A stretch of DNA of 64,000 nt from Actinomucor elegans (GCA_026027325.1 JAMSLZ010000003.1:2108001-2172000); one strand, 5' to 3'. Counted from the first letter of the stretch, positions 1-12,600 are shown. Notes: generated by a model not told the origin, from the letters alone. Program-made: numbers and translations.

Positions 1-258
1 CATCAGAATATTCATCAAGGCGATCAAGATCTCAAAAAAGCTACACACAAAAACAACGCGTAGTGAGACTCGATTTGCTTCGTTGCGATGATATAATAGC
101 ATGTAGATGTATACAAGAAAAATCATGATACAAGCTGCCAGTGACATGCCAGATGTTACATCGGATGCTAGTCTTAACGAAAGGAACTGATCATAATCGT
201 TATTTAATATACTTGTGTCAAATGCTTCTCTGCTCCATGGATCTGGCCTTGTGGACAT
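1..258 (-). CDS. Putative multi-pass (GPCR-like) membrane protein, 5' part only
   Basis: An open frame of exactly 86 codons runs from an ATG at 258 to the left edge with no stop. A short polar N-terminus (starting MSTRPDPWSREAFD) is followed by a hydrophobic segment at about residues 34-56 (GMSLAACIMIFLVYIYMLLY). A short basic loop with RNEANRVSLR and a second hydrophobic segment (VVFVCSFFEILIALMNIL) at about 66-85 come next. An extracellular N-terminus, TM1, a short basic loop and TM2 fit the start of a seven-helix receptor. The NRVSLR loop recalls GPCR-like proteins of Mucoromycota, but this is recall, not a search. Ligand and pathway cannot be told. The remaining helices lie outside the window, so another polytopic family is possible. 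Confidence 0.55.
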   Translation of the reverse strand, partial: MSTRPDPWSREAFDTSILNNDYDQFLSLRLASDVTSGMSLAACIMIFLVYIYMLLYHRNEANRVSLRVVFVCSFFEILIALMNILM

Positions 259-3200
259 AGTTTATTGAAAAATTATAAGTTAAGAAAAGAAAAAAGTGTT
301 TAATTACATTTAACCAACTATTGTAATGATAACAAAAACTCTCTTGCATACTTTTAAAACACCGAAGCAAACTGTCTGGAAGCAAGAAGGTTAGCCTATG
401 TTTCATGCTCTTGCCAATCAAAGTACCTATCCGAATCATTCCAATGCAAGTCTAATTAGAGTGTTACATGATCTTTTGAACAAAAGGATCCAACTTGTAA
501 CTGTTTCAAGAAGTGTCTTGTGCTGTCTGACTTTGAACAAAACCCTTTGTCTATTAAGGGTACGAACAAGGGCAATACAGGCCACGTTTTATCTAAATCT
601 CTGAGCACAAAGGCCACGCACAGAATTATCGCTTAAAACCCCATTCTATTATTTTGAAATGAGCTGCATGCTAGCTGCCAATTATGCTTGCGTTAGGAAA
701 ATTAGGAAATATTGACAATGGTACACTCACACAAACTATATATACCCCAACAGAAAAAAAACAAAGTCCTGCGGTATATCTCAACTATCAAAAGTTAATT
801 TTCGCAATTTGACTTCATCCTGTTACTACTATTCATATTTATATCTAATCCCGAATAATCGGCTGAAACAAGGTACTAGCTGTTTTTATGTACCGGAAGA
901 TTGCTTGGTTTGAATGTAGTAATTGCTACACTGCATACAATCATTTCTATTGGCATCCCAGTCATTTATAGCTTTTACACTATAGTCAATCTCTCGAAAT
1001 AGATTTCGAACCACGAGCCTGACAGCTAAAAAAGTTTACTTTTGGGTTACCATTCGGTATTTTATCCTACCGACGTTTTATGAAATGTTAAGATATAGTT
1101 GGAGGATTGCAGAAAAACGTTAGTTCCACTTCAGCGTAACATTAACCACGTTATTTTGCATATCAGCTCTATCCTCAAGAGCCCCTTATTTCAATTGTCA
1201 AACGCTTAGATAATCTGAATTTAGGGTTCAGGTAGAAATTTCTGAGAAGAAGTTTAAAAGAATGTAGGGATTGTATTCCAGTCTTACAAAGAAAGAAAGT
1301 TCGATATTCGCCATTGCTAAAAGTTATGAGCCTTGGCTGGATTATTATAAGTGAGAGGAGTAAGGTTATATGTACTAATCTCAACTTACTGATTGTTAAT
1401 TTATTTTCCTTTTTTCCAATTTACTAATCAAGATATAGCCTTGAACGAGGTAAGTGGCCGTAACGAACAGCAACGCGTTATCCGCAATATCAATCATCCA
1501 CTTGATGATCTATTCCTAGCTATAATTACTTCCAAGCTATACACACGTTTCATAACCATCAAAGGGCCCCTAATCCCCTGCGCTCCCATTGTGTATTTTC
1601 GGGAGTTCCACAAAACAGCATACCACTGATCTCAAGGTGAAACTTGCTGCATCCGATCGATTGGCTGTAAATAAATAGGTTAATGTGTCAAAAGGTCACC
1701 ATTGGCTTAAAAGCCTCACATGCTACAGTAGAAATTTGCCTATTTTCCTTGCATTTTAAAGAGGAGATTTCTTGTACTAAAACATCCTGATTTTTTGAAC
1801 ATTGCCCGCGCGTTATAGATAGTATTTTCGAAGACTGAAATATATTACCTTTAAGTAGGGAGCATTATACGTGCCTATTTTTCTGAAGATCCTTTCCAAA
1901 TGAAGACTCACCAAAATTAAGAGCATAAAATAAAATAAAAAAGGCTTATTTTTGATACAGCTGTGCCAGATATCTATACTTTTGAATGCGCAATTACAAT
2001 CTGAATAAACTTTTGATAAATGTTGCGCACCAATTGTCATGTGAAACCCGCATCAAGATAACGAAAAGAAGCTTTTAGATAATTAAATGAACTTCAGCAG
2101 GTTCAATTTTCTTCCACAAAAAATTATCAAGCCGTGTTCTATGACAGATAACACGATCTATCTGGGATTTGCGACGAATAAATTTGACTCCTCCACCTTA
2201 CTAATGCTTACTAAATCAACGACCTGAGTAACCATGTATTTAAACTGTCTAAAGATAGAGTATTATCGACACACATATGCTTTTTGCTAATCAACAACAA
2301 ATATAATATACCTCGTTGTTGAACTGGTATTCAATAAATGTTCTAACTGATGCAGTGGCTTGTTATGAATACAGCTTGCTAACTAGATGCGACTTTTAAT
2401 TGAGATTAACAGAGAGATTTGGAAATGATTAAGGTAATATCCATACGAAATATCCAAAATTCACCATTATGCATTGACCAACACCATATACTCGCTGTGT
2501 TCTAATTGAACAGAAATGTTGATTGATACTGCAGTCCATTTTGAGTTTGGTTAGCTTTCCAGAAATGATTTTTAATCGAGATTAGCGGGGAGATCTAGTG
2601 ATGACTAGCCACGGAATATATAAAATACACATAATTTTATAGCTGCCATTAGTACATAATGTAACCATTACTTTTTTTTTTCATTAAATATTAATTCTAT
2701 TAGATGTAGCACTCAATTCTGAATCCATGCTGGTTATCATATGCGACATTAAACTAAAATTGGTAATGAAATGTAGAGATGGTATACATTAGTAGATTAT
2801 TTCTGGAACTGCTAAGAATATCCTCTAGGCTCAAATTCCCTACGCTTTTTTTTATGTATATTTTACGTACTTGGCGATTGCATTTTCTAGGCAATATCAT
2901 AGATTCACTGCGTTTGAGGGTATACACACTTCTTTTTATTTATATTAAATACTACTAGGGTTATGGTTACATTTCTAAATGTATCTAAAAACCACCTTTT
3001 ATTAATAGTAACTCAATGAACTGACAGAACCATTGATTAACACTTATATCAGTTCACTTTCAATTCAATGCATCATAAATGTTATTAGTACATTGTTTCA
3101 TTATCGACATTGTTTTGCTTTTAAAATGAGACTTGAACTTATTGAACGAGCCTTGTTAGCATTCTGAAATCACTCCGAATTGTCAAATATGAACTTAGAT

Positions 3201-3789
3201 ACTACTTTTGATGGCCAAGGATTATCGATCTAAAAAATGTATATTAGCCAAGGTTATGTACAATTTAAATGTACATTTCATGATTGTAGATGTTGCTCGC
3301 TATTTCTTCCAACGAATTGGATTATCTCTAATAAAACGCTACTATCTACGGGAGTAAATTCCATCAAAAAATATCCAGAAAGTCGGATTTCAGACTTTAT
3401 ATTTTGAGAAAGAAAAAAGATTCAATCGAATTAGGATATTTAACTCAACTGAGCTATTATGGCAGACACTCTATTGCGATGGGAAGATAGACAGATATTA
3501 CGTAAGACTTCTGGTAATCGCCTTATAAGGAAATTTCCCAAGGGTCTATTACGTAACGGTGTGCCTATCTTCCCAGTCAACTGCGATGATCTTATAATCT
3601 CATTGTTTAAACCGTGGATCCAGGTTCTGCATTCATTGACTAATGCTTTTATTATATAAATACTGAAAATGTAATTTATTGCAAGCCATCTACACTCTCT
3701 AAGCAGCCCTTCCATTACAAAAGTCTCGCCTCTCCCAACATAAAGTTCGCTAAATCTACACACAGTGTCAAAAAAAACGCGATCTTAAC
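259..3789. other. Gene-poor AT-rich spacer
   Basis: No convincing gene. Several 60-107 codon open frames exist (for example 1393-1629 and 3440-3763) but lack a recognisable domain, splice logic or support from neighbouring frames. Around 2370-2420, 2560-2610 and 2738-2765 there are degenerate pieces resembling the dispersed repeat family described elsewhere (atgcgacattaaac and gagattag..gagatct cores). Confidence 0.6.
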
Positions 3790-4800
3790 CCAGCCAGCTA
3801 CTATTCCTGAGGATTGTACACATCCTGATATGCTTGTCTGAGCAAGAAACTGACAGGCCAATATGAAGCCTGGCTTCTTCTACTCCAACAAGTAAAAGTG
3901 TTAAAGATACAGATAAAATACGCAACTCAACAATTAGTCAACTCGCAAGCACAACTGAAAGAAACAGAAGCGCGCCTTGCTATACTGAACTTGACATATT
4001 ACTACTTTACCCTCAGTTAAATCTAAGATCACGATATAAAAATCCAGCCTACTATAACGCTACCAGAACAGACTGCCACTACTGACCCTTTAGTTCATTC
4101 CACCGCCCCTTTGTCCTCAACAGCCAGTATTAAGTCCATTACAACTTATACTTATAAACATAAAACAACTCAATCCTAACCAAGGGTGCATGAATTTGCT
4201 CGCAAGGCTCGTACTTTCACTCCTTCTTGTGTGAACAAAGTTTCCAATATATCTATCTACAAATGATGCCTTGTCAAGATCGTGCATACACGTTTCGCTT
4301 GCCTGGGCGTCGAACGAGGACGCATGATTGGGGTTTATTATCTTAACCGGATTATTATGGTTATTTTAGTGCGCAATGCCTAAGCAACAGAAGCTCTTCA
4401 ATGACTTTCAGAGGCCAAAGTCTCTGTAATCTAATTCGACTTATTGCATCCTTTGATTTTTAGGAATCCAAAATACCAAAACTTAGATGATGAATCTCAA
4501 AAAACCAAGCTTCTCTTCCAGTACCACATCAAAACCGTACCTTCTTGTCGTTAATATCCACTCAATACTACAGTTATTTTTGGCTTTATTAAACATCAGT
4601 GGATCACACCTGCAGAAACGCAAAAAAAAAAAAAAAAAAAAAAAAAAACGCCTTTTCATATTGAAACCATTCTTGCTTCTTTGGTCCCTGAGGCTTTTGA
4701 ACTTTGTTACAATACATATGTGCAAACTATCAAAAAGAAGATGATGTAAAGACTGCGTATTATAAACTTCGCAATAAACGACATTTTATGTGTAGTGATT
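3790..4800 (+). pseudogene. Decayed retroelement-like (LINE ORF1/gag-type) coding remnant
   Basis: Reading the plus strand across frames gives protein-like runs broken by stops and shifts. A helical, Q/L-rich stretch near 3838-4018 contains QLVNSQAQLKETEARLA. Next come a P/T/S-rich linker, then HEFARKARTF near 4190, and FACLGVERGRMIGVYYLN near 4295. Further on are NPKYQNLDDESQKTKLLF near 4463-4525, FGFIKHQWITPAE near 4580-4612, and HIETILASLVPEAFELCYN near 4658-4714. A coiled coil, then linker, then conserved C-terminal block resembles ORF1 proteins of fungal LINE-type elements. A 27-base poly(A) run at 4622-4648 interrupts the frame. At least five in-frame stops make it a pseudogene. The family assignment is tentative; the coding origin is better supported. 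Confidence 0.45.
4622..4648. repeat. Poly(A) tract, 27 bases
   Basis: Uninterrupted A run lying inside the decayed coding remnant. It may be an insertion or slippage expansion within old coding sequence, since similar coding continues on both sides. Confidence 0.9.
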
Positions 4801-4941
4801 TTTTTGGTCTTTTTATAATTACAGTCAAGTTTAATGTTTTTAATTATATTGAATATAAGTATGAGCATTGCTATTGATTACTAGAAAAAGTGGCTGTATG
4901 TTTGTAGAATGACGATGATTTTAATTTTAAAGTTATGAAAT

Positions 4942-7145
4942 TTAAGACATAATAGAAGCTCTGTCACTTCTTCTTTGTCGGACTAGAGCCAAGACTTTTT
5001 TTGCTGAGGTGGTCACATCATCCTCTTCTTTATCAGTAGTGATAGTAGTAGTGGGCTCCAAATAGCTACTATAACGACGACGTTCATGCTTTTGAGACTT
5101 ATCAGCAATAAAGTGTGCATGAATAACGGGCATAGAGCGTCGTTTTTGGGCCATTGATTTGTTGGCGTGGGGTGAAGTAGGAGGGTCATAATAAGAGTCA
5201 CCAGATTGAGAGCTGGATTCTGTTGAATTAGAAAGACCACTGCTGCTGTGTGAAGGAACGACTTGTACGTGATCGTAACGGACATCTTTTGTATCAAATG
5301 AGATGTCGCTATCTTCTGGAACGCTGACATATTTGCTGTGCATAGAGCTATTACTGTGTTTGCGATAACGTGTCACTGGTACAGGCATCATGGACGGTTT
5401 TGGATACCGTTTCTCCGCAGTAACAGTAGTTTGTTTATATGAACGATCACGAGTCGGCGGGTCTTGATGGCGATCATATGTAGAAAGGCGTTCTTTTGGA
5501 ACCAATCTGCTTGTTTTGTTATGTTGATCGGCATTGGCATTAAAAGAGCGATGGGCGTGCGACAAGGGTGTTTCAGCCTCTTCCTTGATTTGATGCGATA
5601 GTTTGTATGCAAACCGATGCGGCAAAACCCGTTGTTTATCATTATTGTAATAGTGACGTTCATATGATAAGGGTTCTTGTTTAATAGTACTGGAATGACG
5701 CGTTTCTTGTTCATTTTGAAGTGTATGGCGGCGTGATTCTTTTTCATTAGAAATAGTACGGCGACGAGGGATGTTATTTTGTTCATTAGAAATTATACGG
5801 CGGCGAGGAATAGTATCTTGTTCATTAGAGATGGCACGGCGACGTGTATTTTCAGTAGCTGAAAGGCGGTGCATGCTCTCAGTAGTTGGAAGGCGGCGCA
5901 TACTTTCTGTAGTTGGAAGGCGGTGTGTATTCTCTGTTGAAAGGCGGCGTGGAATGGATTTTTCTTCATTGGAAATAGTACGGCGACGCGTTTCCGCTGT
6001 TGTGGAAAGACGGTGAGGAATAGATTTCTCTTCATTAGAAATAGAGATAGTGTGGCGACGTGTATCCACAGCTGTAGAGATGCGACGCGGAATGGATTTC
6101 TCTTCATGAGGAATAGTACGGCGATGTGTATCAGCTGCTGCTGCTGTTGTTGTAGGAAGACGGCGAGGAATAGATTTTTCTTCATTAGGAATAGTGTGGC
6201 GGCGCATATCCGCAATTGTAGAGATGCGACGCGGAATGGATTTCTCTTCATTAGAAATAGTACGGCGACGTGTATCTGCAGTTGTAGAAAGACGGCGACG
6301 AATGGTATTTTGTTCATTAGAAATGGCAGGACGATGTGTATCAATAGTAGTAGAAAGGCGACGTGGAATTGAACCTTGGCTACTGGAGACAGTAGTGCAT
6401 GGTTGTTGGGCAGAAGAAGTTGTTGGGGACACTTTGATTACTGCCTCAAATGAATGTTTGCGAGGACGAGTAAATTCATCTGCTGGTATAAAGACGCCTG
6501 GTATGACAGCAGTGTCTGTGTTACGTTCAGGCATTCTTTGTTTGGCTAATTTTTGTAAGAATCCACTAGACTTTGGTTCTGGATACATTGCATTATGTCT
6601 ATTTAGCCTTGAGCTATTTTGTATGTTAGACACGAGTAAAATCAAATAAAATCAAATAAAATAAAATAAAGTGGTTTAATATAGATTTACCTTGTTAAAC
6701 TAAGTGGTGCTCTAGTATGGTAAGCTTGGCTGGCTGAACGAGACATTAAATCATCCATATCGTAAGGCATGAAATCTTTTAAATCTTTTGATGCGAAATC
6801 AATATGCTCTACCTTATGTATCAGTCTATTGTTTCAGGTAATAGAGAAATATATCTTACCGTGCATTGATAAATTCTTAAATAGGGCCACACTTTCAGCA
6901 CAAGAATCAGTTGGACTCTTGGTACTAGAACGCGCAGAAGAATACTTGGAGAGTGGTGTGATAAGTGAACGTCTGAATCTCTCAGTTTCTTTGTCATCGA
7001 TACTCTTGAAGCTTAGTTTAAAGTTGTTGGCTTTGGAGTTGTATTCAGGAATGGAGGCTAATGAGCGTAATTCCTCTTCGGCTAATGCAGCGTCCAAGTC
7101 AATAAATTCTTCTGGGTCAAAGATAGAAGTTGTGTTGGATAGCAT
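4942..7145 (-). CDS. Unrecognised protein with tandem 22-residue repeats (three exons)
   Basis: Exons 7145-6860, 6808-6691 and 6613-4942 join in frame (286+118+1672 nt) to give 691 residues. The N-terminus is acidic (FDPEEFIDLDAALAEEELRS). Exon 2 supplies DFMPYDMDDLMSRSASQAY. Exon 3 begins with a basic block, then at about residues 215-425 carries repeats of the type STTADTRRRTISNEEKSIPR. Six units are near full length, then shortened 9-13-residue forms such as PTTESMRRL follow. The C-terminal third is rich in S, T, K and R (SGLSNSTESSSQSGDSYYD), typical of disorder. No catalytic domain or membrane segment is visible. The DNA unit is about 66 bp, a multiple of three, so copy number can vary without frameshift. 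The many RRxS/T-type sites could be phosphorylated; that is inference. Function unknown. Confidence 0.75.
5715..6375 (-). repeat. Intragenic ~66-bp tandem repeat array
   Basis: About ten imperfect units inside exon 3 of the preceding gene. Each contains a core that on the plus strand reads ggaatggatttctcttcatt or close variants. The right-hand part (higher coordinates) holds full 66-bp units; the left-hand part holds truncated 27-42 bp units. Confidence 0.85.
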
Positions 7146-7927
7146 GTTGGATATAGAGAGGTTTTATGAAAAAGAATAAAGGGAAAAAAAGTAAAATAAA
7201 GTGTTTTATATTTATAACTGGGATTAAATCATTGTTATGAATTACCCTCCTATTTATTACCTTCTGTGGATATGCATTACATAAAACAATAGATTTATTT
7301 TAATTAGGCAGCACCTTGGCAGGTATCTAACGCGCTCCTAGAGATATCTACGAACGCGTTCATCCATCTTATTCAAGATATACAACAAGGGTCATAATAC
7401 CGAAAGTATCATTACTGCTGGTTCAGTTAAAAATGCTTATCAATAGTATACTCAGTCTATAAAAGTAAAGGTGTGTCAGTAATAAGGCTAAAAGATAGTC
7501 ATCTACAGCCCTCGTAAAAGTGCTTTCTCCATGAATTTAGTGATAAAATATTGCTTTAATCTCGGTGAAACTTCTTCAGTTAAAGCGTAATAACTTCAAG
7601 GAGGCTTTGTGCCCTTAAAAAGGAAGATGCACACGTTCAAACTTTAATCCTACTTTGTTTTATGTGCACAGGGCACGTCCCATTCGGTTACTATAGGCCA
7701 GCGGGTATTAGGTAACAGTTACTATTGTCTATACATAAACATTTTTATCTCTTCCAACTTGGGTACTGATAAAAAAAAAGACATACTCACAGGGTCACGA
7801 GCTCCTCGGAACCCGAGACTTGTTAAAAAATCTTTAGGTTCATAAGACGTGTTGAATGCACAAATGTCAACAGATTATGAACGTAGCAAAAACAGTCAGA
7901 TAGATCTTATGTTTTACTAGATGCAAC

Positions 7928-8050
7928 AACTCATTCTGAACATGGGATGCTAATCAAACGCTACATGGAGCCGAGATCGGCCGAGAGATCTCGCGTCAGT
8001 CAGCGCACCACACCAATTTTTTTAAGCTGTGCTTCAATAAATGTTTGAGC
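7928..8050 (+). repeat. Dispersed repeat family copy
   Basis: Begins ctcattctgaacatggg, continues gctaatcaaacgctacatgg, then a gagatct-type block and attttttt-aagctgt-gcttcaataa. The same order of blocks is found at 61290-61410 (ctcattctgaacatgggcta, ctaatcgcatgcgac, gatcgatctagaaatct, atttttcaagctgtaatta). Two distant loci sharing four ordered blocks supports a repeat rather than chance. Confidence 0.55.
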
Positions 8051-8719
8051 TCAGCTATTGAAAATTTACACCAAAAAATTAAACATCGTACCATGCAAGG
8101 CATTAAAAGCAAAATATAACCAATATTTTTAATATAAATGATAGAAAATTCGATTCTAAATTTAATGGTACAGCTTTTATAAGTAATTCGAATGTAAGTA
8201 TGCTTCTAGAGGATAAAAACAAGATATATTTAAATCACTCTAACATCCGAAAATGTCAACTTTTGTAATATAAACATTTTCGTTCAAATAAAAGTGGTTT
8301 GCTATATATATTTCCTGAGAATCAAAAAATTAAGTTAGTTAGCTGTCCCTCTAAATGCTATTCTTTTATTAACACTTTTGTTGAAGGTTATTTAAACGGT
8401 GAGGGACTTTTATTTCAATCACCGTCGCCCAATGAAAACAGTGATTTGCAAATCAGTAGTGAGTCTATAGAAAAGGTTTTCAGATTGGGAAAATGTACAG
8501 TAAATAATGTACATTTTTGAATAGTGCATCCTGCATAATTAATTGTATAGCATACACATTTTCAGTAACGCATATAAAAAAGAAACAGGCTCAAGATCGA
8601 CCTTGCACAGTGAATAAAATGGCATGTCCAAAACTAAATTAAATGCCGATTGTATTACCCTGTAACGCCTAATGGTTTTGAGCTGACTGATGCCAATGAA
8701 ACATACTTTCTCACGCAGT

Positions 8720-8724
<5 letters not shown>

Positions 8725-8754
<30 letters not shown>
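8725..8754. repeat. Poly(T) tract, 30 bases, at the 5' end of a gene
   Basis: Uninterrupted T run separated by only five bases (caatc) from the ATG at 8760, so it lies in the 5' untranslated region or core promoter. Confidence 0.9.
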
Positions 8755-8759
8755 CAATC

Positions 8760-9627
8760 ATGTCATTAAGATCCATTTTAGAAAACATCGAGCACGATCA
8801 AGATTTCGTCAATGACATTTGGTATATTGTTGCTGTAAGTTCTTTTTAGACTCAAACTTCTCAACTATATACTTATATACATATAAAAAAGGCGGTTGTT
8901 ATGAGCTCAGTGAATAAGCCTGAAGACGTTCAACAAGTCTATCATATCGTTTCAGATCGTGTTCAGCAGCTGCAAAACCTTTCTAGTCAAAAAAAGAACC
9001 AACTTTTAGCACAAATAGTACTTAAACTAAGAGAAGCCATCCTCAAAAGCTACATCGTTATTGGTTTTCCAAAGGTACTTTTAAAAAATAATGCACTCAC
9101 ATATACTAAATAGCTCGTAATAGACCATTAATACTCTCCAACAACTAGCTAGTGTCACACCTGATGCCATTAAAGAATTACTACCCTCTAAACCTCTTCG
9201 GTAAGCGCATCAATTGCACCAAGGAAACGATGTGCACGTAATACTTATATATCATTCATGCAGAAAAGAAGAATCTTGGTCTGACGTTCAAAATCAAAGA
9301 CAGAGAGGAAGATCTCTGTTTGGTAACATCTATGAACGTCATACAGAAAAAGTTATCCAAGCCATGTACAGCTCACATCCAGATTTAGCACAAACAGCGT
9401 TACATCAACTATATGGCCCTACGCTAGGTGAGGTCTCGGTTTTGAATCCAAAAGAAACAAGCTTGGTGACTTGTGCTGGATTGATGATTCAAAATGTCCC
9501 CCTTCAATTGGTTGGACACAGTCATGGCGCTTATCATCATGGTGCGTCAAAGCAAGAGATGGCGCGCGTACAGTCGATTGTTGCAACACTAGCTGATTAT
9601 TATAAATATCCCATCGCCAAGTTATAA
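8760..9627 (+). CDS. Carboxymuconolactone decarboxylase / AhpD-like protein
   Basis: Exons 8760-8834, 8892-9074, 9124-9200 and 9264-9627 give 232 residues in frame. The C-terminal half matches the helical AhpD/CMD fold as seen in uncharacterised fungal proteins. It has LFGNIYERHTEKVIQAM, then HPDLAQTALHQLYGPTLGE, then TSLVTCAGLMIQNVPLQL, followed by GHSHGAYHHGASKQEM. The last block, with a Cys and several His ahead of G.H.GA...GAS..E, is the usual CMD signature. True AhpD uses a CxxC pair; here I see a single Cys in that block, so peroxidase activity is doubtful. Family members act as decarboxylases, peroxidases or unknown oxidoreductases. No targeting peptide is evident. The start was chosen because MSLRSILENIEHDQ is in frame and directly follows the poly(T) leader. 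Confidence 0.7.
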
Positions 9628-12600
9628 TAAATAGAGTAAACAACGAGTCGATAGTAAATACCCTGTAAGGCTTTATTGATGGATATGGATATCTATTCAC
9701 AATGATTAAACATTGAATATCTGCAACGCAGTGGCTACAATTGATTCAAAAGCTCATTATGACTATGGACTATTATCCAGGATGAACGTTACATTGGGAT
9801 CAGTCGAGAAACACTGACATGATCCAGAGACATTGTTATAGAATACATATATAATTTACTACCGAGTATTATTAAATGCGGTGTGTTCGTTGTAGTTCAG
9901 TTCAATGATGGATCTAATGCATGTAGCAGTTCATTATGAGTTAAACTGCTAGTCAATTGTAACGTGAGATCGGGACTGACTAAAAAAAAATAAGTTGAAT
10001 TAGATTATTGACAGGTTGATTAATGCTTTTTTTTTTTATCTATTCAGCGCTAGTATGCACTTCAACACGGGTTATAGGGACTAAAGCAAGTTGACATGTC
10101 TTTATTGAATACAGTAAGTAGTATGGAATCTAAAATAACGTTTAAAAGCTACTGCTATAGTACATTAAGCATCCACTAACTGGTATCACGCTCATTTTGC
10201 TGGCTTCTAAGACAAAACTAAACATGCTAATTCGAGATATATTAGCTGCAATACTATCGAAAAAAAAATACCAGTATCTGACTGGAGTTGTATGAAACGT
10301 AGCCCCATTAAGAATCATGCTTCTCAAATGTATTTAATAACATCTAAGAACATTCCGGCTATTTTCGTTGGGTTTCATTGATGGATGAGTTTTTGCGGTT
10401 TCATTGATTAATCGATTTAATGTAATAATATTGAACTCTCATGCAGCGCTATATAGAATGTAATATTATAATACTTTTATTGATTTTATTATATACATAT
10501 ACCCATATGCACCCTAAATATAGTTCCTTGGCTAATACTCTGATGGTTATAGGCTTAACTCGTCTTTTCAAATTTCTCTGTCGATATTAAAAACTTGCTA
10601 TTATTCGATACTGGCCATTATTTCTGTTCAGCTTGTATACGAATTTCGAAAAGGGCAGTCTTTATGATTCCAGAGAAACAGGTATAGCAGTACGGATTAG
10701 TAACATGTTCAATATTTCTAAATTTGTGCTCTATTTTTCTTCTACTGAAACAAACAGATGTAATGGTTGTTCTATTGGTAATGATTAGCTATCTGAAGTT
10801 GTCATGAATTATATATCTCATCTTTACCTTAATTCTATGAAACTGATAATAAGAAGCGTCGTTTTACTATTAGCAAGCAAAGGCAGACTAGCCACTTGAA
10901 CATTCATGAATAATTTCAAAATATCTATGGTTAATGTACGCGCCCAACTGTTTAGGCGAGCAACACAAGAAATACCAAAACCAGGACTACTTGTGTGCAT
11001 GTGGACTTGCTATGACTTAGTTGATTTCGTTACTACATATTTCCCATAGTCGATGCTTCTATAAAAAATTCTTTTTAATGATAATTGGCTCATTTTTAAC
11101 TGTCAATTTTTTGAAGAAAAAAAAAAAAAAAAAAAAAAACCTCTTGTCGCATAGAACAAAAAATCAAAGTTAAAAACTACAGAGATTGAAATGGAAAACA
11201 AGTAGTCCAGCTACAATGCTGGATATATATGTCTTGACATTGAGTTGAAGCCAAAGACCGTTTTGGTTCATCAAGTTCGTGTAGTGGATGTATTATATAG
11301 CTAAACAGACCATTCAATTACTACAAACTGATTGCTATGAAAAATTGTATCTTTGCACCAGGCAGAAGGTAACCCAGTTTCGGATGCAACTGAATAAAAA
11401 GCACAGTGCTGTTGGGCCCTTAAGATCGATTAGATTTATTTGTCAATATACTAAGTATTCTATTCATAGTGATGCCCTTTTTTTTATATTTCTATGTCGT
11501 ATTAAATTATAACAGTTTTTTAAACTGCAGTTCAATAATTTTTTCAAGTATCAAAACTTTTGTCAAAAAAAAATGCATCCTATAGTCCAATAAGTACAAA
11601 TGAACGAATTGAGTACATAATGAAAATTATAGAGAATGTTATACTATTTAGAACAGTATACATCCAGTAAAACAATATAAATGACACGCTTGTTATTGAC
11701 TGTAAAAAATAATTTATGATCAGGATTTACTAAAGCACTTTTACACTATTCAGTGACTATAAAAGTTGATGCATTACAAAAAAAGAGTTTTTACATCTCA
11801 AGTATTAGAAGTGCATCTTTATTAGTTATTATTTTATATGCAATTTTGTGATTTTATAATTTTTTCAATGTTACCATGTATCTAATGTTCATTCTCCATC
11901 AGCCAATGAAAATAGCACATGCATGTATCAGCAGCAACAGCAGATTTTCTAAAGGAATGGCTAGTATCACGGCCTACATTATGCTTAGTTATTGAAGCGT
12001 TCTTTTTAACATATTCTTGCATAATAAACTATCGTTTGGGAACATGGACTAGATACAAAACAAGCCAGAAAACCACTGAATATGTAGAAAAAAGATACCT
12101 TCCCCCCCCCAAATCCAAGTATCACAGTTAGTGATCTATATATCAAGGGTCTCCTGCAGCTTTCTCGTTATAGATGCCGTCAATAGGTCAGCTTGTACGC
12201 TAATTGAATTGATGCCGATTTATGAACCGGTGCATCGGATGAATCTATAGTATTATTAGTAAGCTTCTTCAAACTATGAAAGCCTGTCTCTGATGGTTGA
12301 GACTTTTTTGATTCGATTAAAAAAAAATAGTTCAGTTACTTCATTTGTTTCTATATTCTTGACTTAGAAAGTACATTGTTCAATATGAGATTAACGTCAC
12401 TCAAGTATTGAACTAGATCCATTTTTCTGTAAAAAGCGGAACCAAAAAAAGGGCATGGGCCTCTTGAATCGCTATTACAAAAAAGCTTTTTTCGTTCTCT
12501 TTTTCGTTAAAGGATCTTCAAAAAGAGATTGCCAATACTTGAACCGATTGGATCGCATCTGTTTAGCGTCTATAGCTTATTTTTGTACGCTTGCTAGATC

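Larger units (their letters stand above)
7146..8759. other. Intergenic region between two divergent genes
   Basis: No supported gene; the frame at 8299-8520 lacks recognisable features. It holds one of the better copies of the dispersed repeat (about 7928-8050) and a 30-base poly(T) run ending five bases before the next start codon. Confidence 0.6.

Noticed and set aside
1005..1030. tRNA-like B box (ggttcgaaat on the minus strand)
   Set aside because: No complementary T stem, no A box at the right distance and no acceptor stem; other ggttcga/ggttcaa hits failed the same test.
5771..6649. Long open frames on the plus strand (5771-6016, 6013-6372, 6194-6649) opposite the repeat protein
   Set aside because: They arise because the 66-bp repeat has no stop in several frames; their translations are the same repeat in the wrong frame, and the minus frame alone joins to upstream exons.
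6769..7179. 136-codon plus-strand frame
   Set aside because: Antisense to exons 1 and 2 of the repeat-protein gene, across their intron.
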